Origin: Cannabis sativa
Lineage: Eukaryota; Streptophyta; Magnoliopsida; Rosales; Cannabaceae
Direction of reading: 5' to 3'
Assembly: GCF_029168945.1 (NCBI RefSeq)
Contig: NC_083607.1
Span: forward strand, 39,603,257-39,667,256
DNA: 64,000 bases
Every line of letters starts with the position of its first letter. Positions within the stretch are counted from its first letter, which is position 1. The notes beneath the pieces are model-generated. The model worked only from the letters and a program-made list of their open reading frames with translations, searched no databases and was not told the origin of the DNA. Positions 34,369 through 47,488 of this stretch are shown piece after piece. The translations under genes and the position numbers were made by a program.

Positions 34369-36626
34369 TGTAAAGCCCGCTTAGTTAATTTGGAAATTAG
34401 CAGTTGTTTATGTTTAATTATGAAATTATTTATAGCTATTTAAATAATTTATTACTGTTATTTATGTTATTCAGTAGCTTGCATATTCTGCATTTCCGGT
34501 GTCCGGTATTTTGGAACTCGGCGTTTGGCTCAGTAGAAATCACAACTTAGTATGTTAGTAGTTCGGGGACGGGTTTTAGACATTGGGAATGTCGGGAATG
34601 GCCGGGAATTTAGAATTTCCCAAAAATACCCCTTTAGTATGATTTATGTGATTTTATGGTGGAGGGGCAAAATGGTCTTTTTGCCCCATTAGTGTTTTGT
34701 CTTTTGTGGCTTTATGAAATGGAAAAATAAATGTTTATTTTATTATTACTTGGCTGAAATGTTTATTGCCTATAGTCATTCTTTTTTCTCTTTTTAGCAA
34801 AAAAATCTCTAAGTTAGAAAAAGAAAGAAAATTTCCAAAAATTTCACTCAAAACTCTCTCTCTTTTCCTCTCTCTCTCTCGGCTGTGCATGTGGGTGCAA
34901 AGGGGGGGATTTTTGCTTTGATTTCTTAGTGGATTCTCATCCAAAGCCAAGCAATCTTCAAGCTAGGTTAGCTCTTTGGTTTTCTCTTGAACTTTATTGA
35001 AATTTTGATGAAAATGTGATAATTCTTGCATGATTTATAGTTGTTGTTGCTGCTGTAGTTTTGTGTTAATTTCTGAGGTTCAAAGCATGTTTAATTGATG
35101 TTAATTGAGTTGTTTGAAGCATGATTAGTTAGGTTGTTCAAGCTTTGAGTTTTCTATGTAAAAATGTGGTTTTTGGAAGGAAAATATTGTGAATCCGTTC
35201 TGTGATGTTGCTGTTGTTTCTATTAGTTTGCAGAGGTGATATTATGCTTAGTTATGTAGAATTAAGTTGGTTTGATTGCATGTTTAGGTGTTTTTGCTCA
35301 AGTTTGAGTTTAGAACTCAAGCTTGAGCTCCAATGGCATTTTTCATGTTTGAGGTTTCTGGGTGGTTTTGATGCCTTGGATTTGTTCTAGGGATGGTTTA
35401 GAACAGGTCTGGAAAGTTTGGGACCAATTGGGGTTGAATTGGTCGAGTTATGAGAATTTTAGTTGCCTGCCTGCGAGGAACCAGAATTCCGGTTGTGCAT
35501 CCGAAATTCCGGATGAGGGTTCAGTAATTCCCAGAACCGGAATTCCGGTTGGGCAACCGTCACGGGTTGGGGAATTTTTCTGAACCCTAGTTTTCCTCGT
35601 TTTTAGGTTTTTAGGGGTATTGCCATGCTTTTTATCGATAGGGAAACTTTTAGTTTCAAGTTTTAGTCCCCGGGAAGTGATTTAGCGTGTCACTTATAGC
35701 GTTGTGATTTTTATGGTTTAGGAGCCGATGTCCGCCGCTCGGCTTCGGTTCCGGTCGGGTTGACGCACACCTGAAATCGGAATCCAGGTAAGATTAGTAT
35801 AACAGTATGCATATGTAGATTACATGTTTAGCGTGCATGTAGGAAGCCTGCTAGATTACATTAGTATGTATTTAGGCTTCGAACCATCCAACCCTGTCAC
35901 GTCGGTACAGGCTGGAGTATGACCACCAGCCGGAGTATGACCGGTTCGACCGATCAGGCTGACACTTGGTTGGTGGTTCAGTGCTATTGACCTATCCCGT
36001 CGGTACAGGCTGGAGTATGACCAGCAGCCGGAGTATGACCGGTTCGACCGATCAGGAGGATACTTGTCAATAGTACCGTCCCCTGAACGTTCAAAACTCA
36101 GTACCATGTTGGACATGGCAGTAGTGGCTCAGTACCATGTTGGACATGGCAGTAGTGGCTCAGTACCATGTTGGACATGGCAGTAGCGGGACTCAGTATC
36201 GTGTTGGACACGGCAGTTAGTTATGTATGATATTATTATGCTTTTCTTACTGAGTCTGTCGACTCACAGTTTATGTTCATGTGTAGGTAAAGGCAAGGCT
36301 ATAGCTGATGGACCGTGAGCGAGCTTATGAGGTTGTACATGTCGGGGCGGTTAGGCCTGGAGCGTACGATCCTCGGGACAGCAAGGCTGAGATTTTTGTA
36401 ACTGTCGTTAGACGACTTTTATTTTGATGTAATAGTTAAACAGTGAAACTTTTTTTAAATATTTTTATAATCGGGATCCCGAGTCTTTTATAATATGTTT
36501 TACAAGTTCAATCAAAAAGCAAAATTTTAATTAATCACGTTTTTCCATAAACCTCGTTGATTAGCAACGAGCTGCACAGTACGTTTAAAAATCACGTAAT
36601 ACGCCTAAGGTAGTTAGGGTGTTACA
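34369..36626 (+). mobile_element. Solo LTR, family S, copy 1
   Basis: 2258 bp starting TGTAAAGCCCGCTTAGTT and ending GGGTGTTACA, with TG..CA ends and a perfect 5-bp duplication ACTCT (34364-34368, 36627-36631). No internal domain, PBS or PPT is present, so it is a solo LTR formed by LTR-LTR recombination. A related copy lies at 47489-49831. Length and TGTAA/TTACA ends suggest a long-LTR gypsy family, but no coding part confirms this. It contains CCGGAATTCCGG-type palindromes (about 35485-35560), a GGCTGGAGTATGACC repeat (about 35905-36060) and a 31-bp hairpin array (36097-36219). Orientation is nominal. Confidence 0.85.
36097..36219. repeat. 31-bp tandem repeat of palindromes in solo LTR copy 1
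   Basis: Four units begin CTCAGTA. The first three carry CCATGTTGGACATGG (arms CCATGT/ACATGG) and the fourth carries CGTGTTGGACACG. Confidence 0.8.
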
Positions 36627-37052
36627 ACTCTTGGGGTGGAATAGTGATTTTGGAGAAGTGTAAAAACCTATCTGAAGTCTCTAGGTCTACCAGAAAGGGA
36701 CTGAATGTTAAAGTTGCAGGAAAGGTACTTATTCAGTCTAAGGGAAGTTCAATACAACTGTGGCACCATTCCAAATTGCCTTAACTACTAGTGTTACTTC
36801 CTGAATAACCAAGAAGTAGTTGCCAAAGGTATAGAATCCAGTATCCCAAGAGAGTAGACATATAGAGAGGAATTTCACATTATTAATGATTTTGTGATTA
36901 AGGAAGAGTAATGGTGGAGAAAAGGTTGTGTTTAATTCAACCTTTCAGATCATATTACGAGGAGTTTACTACTACTACACTTGATTTGTATATCAAGGTG
37001 TTGAGATTATTTGAAATGCACATTTTGTTTTATATTAGTGCAAGTGGGAGTT
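36627..37052 (+). pseudogene. pol: Copia-II pol remnant and PPT
   Basis: Sequence resuming after the solo LTR includes a stretch translating as HIERNF, close to the Copia RNase H tail motif KHIERKFH. The frames are closed on both sides. CAAGTGGGAGTT (about 37041-37052) is the PPT beside the 3' LTR. Confidence 0.5.
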
Positions 37053-38891
37053 TGTTGGGTTATATGCCCTAAATAAAACTCATTTCAATATAATCAGATT
37101 TACTTATTAATATAGATCAAAAATAACATTTAATGTTGCATGGTTCACATGATTTATTTCATGATTATATGTACATAATGTATGAATTCTATTTAAGTCC
37201 AGAACATATCAATTTGTTGATGATTATAGTGTTGTCAACACAGTGGAATATAATCTTAATTATATGTTCGAAAGTTTATTCCCTAATTTGTCAGAACATT
37301 GGATTTAGACTGACATGGTACAATCAGCGATAGGTATTCTTACACCTTGGATAAGTGTTATGTCCTTTCTAGGACATTGGCAAAGTTTACCAGCATCGGA
37401 TGTATGGTATACATCGGAAGGGACCGATATTGAACTTTGATTAGATATATTAGAATTTACCGTAATATCTATTCAATTCAATATCACATGTTGATCCTAG
37501 ATCAAATGATCTTAATCCTTATATGATTAGGTTCCATCTCAAGAGTGTTATTCGTGTTCTTTGATTTGTTAGTTAAGCCTACTTTTGGGTCAGGGTGATA
37601 CGTACATTTTGGGAACACGGTAGTGCAATTGAGTGGGAGCGCTAACATAAATATGGAATCTATAGCTTCTATCTGGCGAATAGAAAGTAAAGGATGATTT
37701 CCTTAGAGCTTAACCAAACAAAAATAAATGGTGGAGATCTCATTTTACTTAGCTGAAATATCATTTATACAAGGTTAAGTGTTTTAAGGATAAAATACAT
37801 TCTAGGGTGTTACGGTAATTTAATCCTTTTACAGTGTAAATCATCTATATAGAGGATCATTGATCACATTAGGGTTATAACAATGGATAACTAATGACGT
37901 GTCTATATCGTGGAACATATAGAGCGTTCTTTATACTGAGAGTGCAATTCTAAGTTCTATGCGTGGATTCAACGAATAATTAATAAGTCAGTGAATTTAA
38001 GATATAAATTCTTGATCTACTTATTGGAAGCTCGAATATATAGACCCATGGTCCCCATACTAGTTGAGACCATACTTCTTGTAAGACTCAGTTAATTGAT
38101 TTTAATTAATCAATTATAATTCTAAAGTTAGACTATGTCTACTTTGTGAATTTTCACTAAGTAAGGGCGAAATTGTAAAGAAAAGAGATTCTAGGTTTAT
38201 TTATTGATTAAGAGACTTTATATGTCTAATTAATAAATATATTAAATGACAATATTATTTAATAATTAATTTTTAGTTATTAAATAATTAGAATTGGCAT
38301 TTAAATTGTTGAATTTGAAAATTGGCGTTTTTGAGAAAATGAGATGCAGAAATGATAAAACAGCAAAATTGCATAAGTGAGGCCCATTATCCAAGGCCCA
38401 TGGCCGGCCACACTTATAGGGTTTTATCATTTATTTTTTTCATTATTTTAATGCCAAATAATTCTAACTTAAACCTAGGTGGTTACCTATAAATAGGTAG
38501 TGATGACTTCAGGAAAAGATGACACATCTCATTCCTTCACAGAAATTTTTCTAGCCGCCACTTCCCTCTTCTCTTTTCTTCTTCAATAATTTCGAAATCC
38601 TTGAGTGAATGAGTGAGTGCCCACACACATCAAGTGGTATCTCAATCATAGTGTGTAAGACTATGGAAAACCATCCAACAAGAAGGAGAATCAGCATCAA
38701 AGGAAGGAGAGAAAGAGATCCAGGTTCAGATATTGATAATTCTCTGCTAAAGAGTCATTATATTCCGCTGCACCCAATGTAAGGTTTCCTAAACTTTATA
38801 TGTGTTTATTTCATTGTTTTAGAATTCATATTAGGATGTTAATGAAACATACTTCTTAGTAAATCTAGATCCTGGTAAAATATATCCAACA
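37053..38891 (+). repeat. Copia-II 3' LTR
   Basis: 1839-bp copy with TG..CA ends. It has lost about 40 bp near 38755, removing the loop and the 3' arm of the terminal inverted repeat that the 5' LTR keeps. It ends at 38891 and is followed by the CCCTC duplication. Confidence 0.92.
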
Positions 38892-40961
<2,070 letters not shown>

Positions 40962-42650
40962 GTCTCCACAGCCCCAAACTGAAAATCCGATTCTGCTTGC
41001 CCAATTCCCAAAGTCGATTGAACTAGCAATTCCTCCTCCATCTCAGTTATGGTACAAGATCCTTTTAGTCTTTGTTGTTTCTCGACCAGCACAAAATGAT
41101 TGTCCAAGTCAACTTTTAAGTCAAAAAACTTACCATCTTTTTGGAGTTGAACAGTCGTAGACCCTCCAGCCATTGGTATAGATGTTTTTTTCCATTTAAA
41201 GGACTTGGGCGTGGCCGAGAGACCATGTTTAGCTTTTGGTGGTCTTCCCCTCTTCCTCGGAGTGCAGCTGGTCTTGGTTGTCGGAGTAGGAGATTTTCTT
41301 GGCCTTCCCCGTCTCTTGCTAGAGCTGGGAGCTTCGGCCGAACCTGAATTGAACTCTCCAAAGACATCTGACTGGTTTTTGATTTCAGATTATTGCTGCT
41401 ATGATGTTTTTGTGGGGGAGTGGTGCTGGGTATCAGTAATGGGAGTATTGAGATTGGCTTCATTATAACCATGGTCATAAACATGTTTCTCTGGAGATGG
41501 TTTGAGGATGATACCATTCGAGGCTTTCCTTTTACGGGGGCCTACAAGATGCTCTTGGACTCTAAAGTCATTGATGTTCATTAGGGCATCAAACAACGTG
41601 GGCTCTCGAAAGTACTTATCCACAGTAAGGCCTCCCATTAACAGCTCTCGGGCCTTGGGTTGGGCCCAACATTCTGTTGAAGGCCAATCCATTAGAAGAG
41701 CTTGGGACCCGAGTATGGAAATGCTATAGGGAATATCCTGTGTCTTGGCCTTCGTTACTGGGCTATCAATATAGGCCATGCTTTGTTCAGTCACAATAGG
41801 AGAAGCAGCCTGCTTTGAATTCGCTAATTCCTTTTGTTCACAAGGGGCAGTCTGCTTTTGGTCATCTGTAACGGCTATATCTTGTTTACCCGAGTGAGGA
41901 AACCTGTGGGGAGGTGCTTGAGGGGTCTTTTTCCTAATCCATGGTGGACTTTGGACTATTGCGGCTTGCTCCATCTTTATCTGTTATCCTCGCAGCAGAA
42001 GGGTTACCATTGGAGGATTCTCCTGCGTCTCTTACAGCCACTTTCTTGAGTTCTTGCAGGTCTTGGATGGATATTGATTTTGTGTTTTTTCCAAAAGGGG
42101 CAACTTCTCCTATACCCGGCAGACTAACCAACGGGAGTTGGGTAATAACCAATTGTGCTTGGGAGGCCTCCTGGTTATGCTCCTCATCGGAAACAATTTG
42201 TTTCTTGCCTGGGAGTTGCCTTCTACATTCCCTGAGTTCGTCCGATTCTCCATGACGAATCGCCTTCTGGACTTTCAGTTGGTTTCTGAGGGTAGGGTCC
42301 AAGAAAATTCGCTTTTAGAGCACCCAGTCTTGGAACCACTTTGCCAGGGGTGTTGTGAATGTTGATCTTTCAGTGGCATCACTTTTAAGCCAGACTCCAT
42401 ACTTTGGATAGTAGTTTCCTGAGCCATCTTTAACTACAGTGGAGGTCTTGAAGCAAACACTCTGGTCATGAGTGAGGAGACCACATTTAAAACACAACTT
42501 TGGTAGTCTCTCGTATTTGTACTGAATCCAGAGGTCTTTTAATTTTTGTCGCCGCAGAAAGAACCCCAAGAAGATGGGTTTATTAAGATCAATGGTGGCT
42601 CTGAATCTTAGGGTGCTCATGCCAACCACATATTTGAGGGTTAAACTTCT

Positions 42651-43859
42651 TTCTCAAGCATGGTTTCACTTGCTAGAATAATTGAGTGTCTTATGATAAA
42701 ATAACTTCTTATCTAATTTATACAATATATGAATATTAATAGTAGTACTTTAGTGATATCATCTTTTTTCTTAAATGGTATATAGTAATACCTTACTACA
42801 GATTTTCCGTAAACTACTTTTACCGAGTACTTTTATATATGTCGAAAGAGAGAGCATCACAAAATCACTAATTAAAGTAGTAAAATTTGTGAATTAGAGG
42901 AAACTATTTATTTTATTTTTTTTATTTTTTTATTCCATATCACATTTCTTTCTTCCTTTTTTTATTTAGTAATTACAAATACTTTTTCCCTTTGACTATT
43001 TGTATTTGACTTTTGCTTTTATGTGATTATCTATATATAATAAAAGAGTATATATATGTGCATGACAAAAATAATATATTAATTTAGAATAAATTAATAA
43101 TTTCATAATATAAACTTTGCTAACTTTTATTTTTATTTTAAAATAATTGTTGGTTTTTTGAGATATTAATTTAATTTTAAATAAAATATTTATAATTAAT
43201 TTTTAGTAATTATATACCGTGCATATTAAAAAATAATATATATTATATTTTACAATTTACAATTTTTTTAATAATATAAATTAGTATAATCACAAATATA
43301 AAAAAAAATATATATGCAAATAATAAAATAATTATTTTTTATTATTATTTTTGTAGTTAGTTATTTCCTTACTTCGATTTATTAATTTATATTTTGAATT
43401 TTTTTTATTAGTATCATGATTGTTGTAACTGATGCTTGAAACTATATATTGTATATAGTTTCTCATTTTTTATTTTTTAATATTTTAGTAAAATTTATTA
43501 TTCATAATAATAAAGATCTCTTAATTTTAAGTGCTTTCTTTAAAAATTTCTCAATTCTTAATCTTTTTTTAACACTATATATTTCTTATTAATCTTGCTT
43601 CTATGGATATAACATTGTAGTGTTTATTTTTTTTTTAACTTTTAATATTTTTATCTCTATTAGCACTTCATTATATTATTTATTTGTATTATTATGTATT
43701 GAGTAAACTTATTGGGGATAACAATGGCAACAATTATAAATGGAATATGGTAACAACAACAACTTTAAATAATTGATGAGATATAAATAATATTGATTGC
43801 GAGAAAGTGTGTTTACTTAAATAATAATAATAATAATAATTTAATTTTTCTCCATAATG
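42651..43859. other. AT-rich intergenic DNA, no gene
   Basis: About 1.2 kb of A/T-rich sequence with T runs and an (AAT)n run near 43820-43840. No coding frame, tRNA or repeat ends could be recognised. Confidence 0.65.
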
Positions 43860-43864
43860 TCTTA

Positions 43865-44612
43865 TGTTGACCGAGATTTTCGGCAACCAATATAATAATA
43901 ATAATAATTAAGAAAGCTATAAGGAATTAATGAGAGATATTTTTACGTGGTTGGGGCATTAATGAGTCTTAGTCCACGAGTCTGTATATTTATGATAGTA
44001 CTTATTACAGAGAATGTTCTTGGTGGTTTTTCCTCTCTAGTTCTTATGAAACCCAGAATTCTCGACCCCTGCCTTAATGAGTTTGGGGGGTATTTATAGT
44101 GTTTTTGTGGGGTGATCCCTAGAATTGAGGTACATGTCTTTCTGTAATTCTCAGTAAAGGCACACATTCCCAATAGATACATCATAGGAAATGCATGGTC
44201 TAATCCTTAGGCTTTGTAGGGGTATAATAACCGTAGTCCTTTATCCTTCTTGACTGATGTGGTTCCTCGTAAAGTAGCCGTCACTAGGCTTACTAATCGT
44301 AGCGTAGTAGCTGCAGAAAGGAGGTTACACCGTCAGACTTTAAGACATGTGGCAGTTTCAATACGCCTTCTCCCATGCGGCATTAAATGCGAGGTGACTG
44401 TTCAGATAGGATCTGACACCTCCCGGAGAGGCTTTGTTGTAGCTTTGCTCTCCGGGAGCATGTGAGACTCACATCTCTTCTTCAGGAGACATGTCTAAGG
44501 GTGATCCCTTTGGCTAAAGAGACTTAGCAGAATTATCTTAACATTAAACCCCTTCAGTCTACGTGTCATCATCCGATTGGTCCACGTATTTTGGACAAAA
44601 TCAGGGGCAACA
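43865..44612 (-). repeat. Gypsy-2 3' LTR
   Basis: 748 bp, TGTTGACCGAGA to GGGGCAACA on the plus strand, matching 58761-59501. It has an (ATA)n run near its start that differs in length between copies. Confidence 0.92.
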
Positions 44613-44630
44613 TTTACCCCCCAAGCCTTG
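44613..44630 (-). other. Gypsy-2 polypurine tract
   Basis: Minus-strand GGCTTGGGGGGTAAA directly beside the LTR. Confidence 0.8.
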
Positions 44631-44944
44631 TTTGGTGAAAAAGTAAACAAGGCTTGCTTAGATGCCTCCGGTTGCCTTATCAGCTTCCCGGCACGTGCCT
44701 TGGGCGCGTGGTGACATATTAATGACCATCATTACTGCAATTATTCGCTTTTTTGCAGACAACGATTCGTTTTCTGTCCATTTATTGATACGACACATTA
44801 AATGGGTGTCAGACGGGTACTCAAACATTTTTTACCGCCTTGATGAGTGTTTAATCCAACCGTTGGATTTGTAGAATTCGAATCGATTGCCATCCTGACC
44901 GTGCGATGGTGGTTGATCACAGCTGTCTCACACCTGTTCTGGCC

Positions 44945-44951
44945 TATAAAA
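44945..44951 (+). promoter_or_regulatory. TATA box for the antisense gene of Gypsy-2
   Basis: TATAAAA lies about 330 bp inside the 3' LTR on the plus strand. It is followed by a leader with a good donor (CATGTAAGT near 45126) and an acceptor (TTTTTTCAG at about 45590) just before ATG 45597. This mirrors Gypsy-1. Confidence 0.6.
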
Positions 44952-45596
44952 GCCAGCCTTCTTACTTCATTTGGTTACTTTCAGCATTTTACCAAATTTT
45001 CTGAAGAGTTTTCTCAGAGAGAAAAGAAGCCTCAAACACCATAGATTTCTTGATTTTATTCCTTCGACGTTGCCAGTCTTCGTTCTACCGGCGATCAACT
45101 CCAACCTCCAGCCTTCAAACTTCATGTAAGTTCTTCGTATATTGTATACTTGCTTATTGTTCATTTGTATGGCATGTTTTATGATTTCTGGGTTGGATGT
45201 CGAGCTTCTAGGAATGAATTCGCCTGAGTTTACTGTATGATGCGTTAAATTCATCTTCTTTGCGTTTAGATTGCTCCTTGTTATTACGTTTCTATTTGAG
45301 GAATCATCCCCATCTTGCGTAATAATGCCTTTAGGGCTTAGATTAGATCTTGCTTTTTCGGATTTTCCCTTTTTTCCTTTTCTCTTCTTTTTTCTTTTTT
45401 CCTGTGCAATGTCACTGCCTTTGGGATTTTTGCACCCGATTCTTGCCAAGGAAAGCCTCTTGGGATTTTCTTATTTGGCAAGTGTCCGAAGGGGGCCTCT
45501 TTCCAGCGGTTAGGGGACCCCACTCCCTTTTTTCGAACATTAGGGTTTGGTTTGGGGCCTAACTACTGGATTTTCTTGATTTTTTTCAGAACCAAA

Positions 45597-47488
45597 ATGT
45601 CTGCTTCCGCATCCGGTTCTAAACCTTCCAAGAAAGGAGAAGTTCAACTGGCCACCCTGGAGGAGGTCATGTAGGGCCCCGTGGCCCAGGAGAACTATAA
45701 GTCCCGTGCTAACGGGTGGGAGGCGGACGAGATCCACTCCACACTGACCTGTGCTCACCAGCTTGAAAAGATTGTGGTGGTGGCAGGCATCAAATCTTCA
45801 ATCTTCGGGACCTACCACCGGCTGCCTCGGGACGAGGAGACACCCAACCACAATTATGGGGGCTTCGGAGCATGGAGCCAGACCCACCTGATGTCCGGGG
45901 CTATGCTCCCTCTTCAGGACTACTTCGTAAACTTTCCCATTTTTGTTGGCCTTGTGCCGTACAAACTAATCCCTCAAGCTTACTGCCTGCTTTCAGGCTT
46001 ATTTATCTTGTATGCCGCCCAGAGCTGGGGATCGCCCAGTCCGGCTGAAATTTTGTATTTTTACGAACTTGTTTCTGTCCTCAAGAAGGGGGACAAATTT
46101 AAAGACAGATTTTATGGCCTCTGGACCCATCCTTTGAACCAGGGCCCAGTCCCTTTCAACTATCAAAAACATGTGAAGGAGTATCGCCACCGCTTCTTCT
46201 TCTCCTTTGGTTTCCAGGCCATGGACCGCCCGGAGCTTCTCACGGAGTGGGTTAGGATCCCTCCTTACATGCGGACCGCGCCTACCCAAGTATTTCTCTA
46301 GCGGGCCAATTCTCCACGTATGACAAGAAGGCCCTCAATGTTGGGGAGTTGGTTACGACGGAGAACTGTCGGAAGGCCAAGCTGATTTCCGAGAATCAGT
46401 CGGTGGATGACTTCAATCTTTCCAAGGTCATCTGCCCGGACGTGAGGACTCCGGCTGTGGAAAGGGTGCTCCGGGTAGACATTATCGCCTCGGCGGAGGA
46501 CCAGTACCAGAAGTACCTTTTTAAGAGGGAACAGGAGCTGGCTTATATCAAGGCCCAAGCGGCTGCCGGGAGGACTTGTGATCCCAGTTCCCAACTCTGG
46601 CGCTCCCGACGCCAGCACTTCAGGTTCTGGTAAGTCTCCTTTAATAATTAAGTATGTTCCTCCTGTCCGAGAGTATACCCAATGTAGGCCTATAGGGTTC
46701 GATGAGCGCCTTTATAGGTTTAGAATGCCTTCCACCCGGTGGGGGAATCACGCCAAGGAATATTATTTTTCCCACTTGGGTCATTTCTTGGGTCGGTCCC
46801 GGATGGGCTCTGGACCTCCGGCGCCTATTCCCCTGGACCATTCAGCCCATTTAATTTCCAGCTGGTTCCTCCCCTCAGACAGCTTTCTTGGGGATGATGA
46901 AGCCAGCATTGTAGTCCAAGACTTCGCTAGGGCTGAATTAGGGAATCAGGGTAGGACTAGTTTTATTGCTTTCTTGTTGGACGCATGCCTTTCTCATGAT
47001 TATTCTAACACTTAGCTTATTTCTTTGTTGCAGCAGCTAGGCCTATGGAAGATCTCCTAGCCACTCTTGACGAGGCATACAACCCCGACGCCTCTCTGCC
47101 GCCGGCTCCATCCCAGTTGGTGACTCCCGGGAGGTCCTCCAGTGCCCCTTTAGGCACGATTGTCTTGATAGACGAGGAGGGGGAAGTTGAGGAAGGCGAG
47201 GTAGAGGATGCGACTGCCCTTGAGCGCAAGCGGAAGGGCAAGATGGTTGAGACTAAGCCTCCCAAGCGGACCAGACGGGGGGACACTTTGGCGGTGAGCA
47301 ACGATTCCGGGATTCCTTCCGAAGCGGAGGAATACACTATCCCGCACGTCATTGTGCTGACACCAGTTCCCGCGGATGAGGAGAGGCAAAATCTCTGAGT
47401 CGCCAAGCACAACTATGCCCTGGACGAGTACAGTCGGGGGCACGCTGAGGTGGAGGCCTTAAAGAAGATTCTGCGGGAGGAGCAACAA
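45597..47488 (+). pseudogene. Antisense additional ORF of Gypsy-2, 5' part, Transposase_28-like
   Basis: Translation from ATG 45597 gives a Ser/Lys-rich head, then a stop at 45672-45674. The same frame continues with a domain including VPYKLIPQAYCLLSGLFILY, SPAEILYFYELVSVLK and HRFFFSFGFQA. This resembles the plant Transposase_28 ('putative gypsy type transposon') family of unknown function. A frameshift near 46290 moves to LISENQSVDDFNLSKVICP. Another switch near 46600 leads to FDERLYRFRMP. A likely intron (about 46950-47035, acceptor TTGTTGCAG) leads to an acidic, Lys/Arg-rich exon (EEGEVEEGEVEDA, KPPKRTRRGD, possibly a nuclear localisation signal). The exon is cut at 47488 by the solo LTR. 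Confidence 0.72.

Larger units (their letters stand above)
27990..38891 (+). mobile_element. Copia-II: second member of the Copia-I family, heavily decayed
   Basis: LTRs at 27990-29837 and 37053-38891 are flanked by a perfect 5-bp duplication CCCTC (27985-27989 and 38892-38896). The LTR start matches Copia-I (TGTTGGGTTTTRTGCCC). The leader from 29900 aligns with Copia-I from about 3840. The 5' LTR lacks its last 26 bases, and the PBS together with about 1.1 kb of leader is missing, a single deletion joining LTR to leader. No recognisable gag remains. Pol survives as traces (34150-34195 and 36640-37050). A solo LTR is inserted at 34369-36626. It landed in the LINE. Confidence 0.92.

Noticed and set aside
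43943..44185. 80-codon frame repeated at 58836-59078
   Set aside because: Same reason: it is in both Gypsy-2 LTRs and looks like LTR leader sequence.
44967..45449. 160-codon minus-strand frame near the Gypsy-2 PPT
   Set aside because: Overlaps the leader and intron of the antisense gene; Lys-rich because of T/C runs on the other strand.
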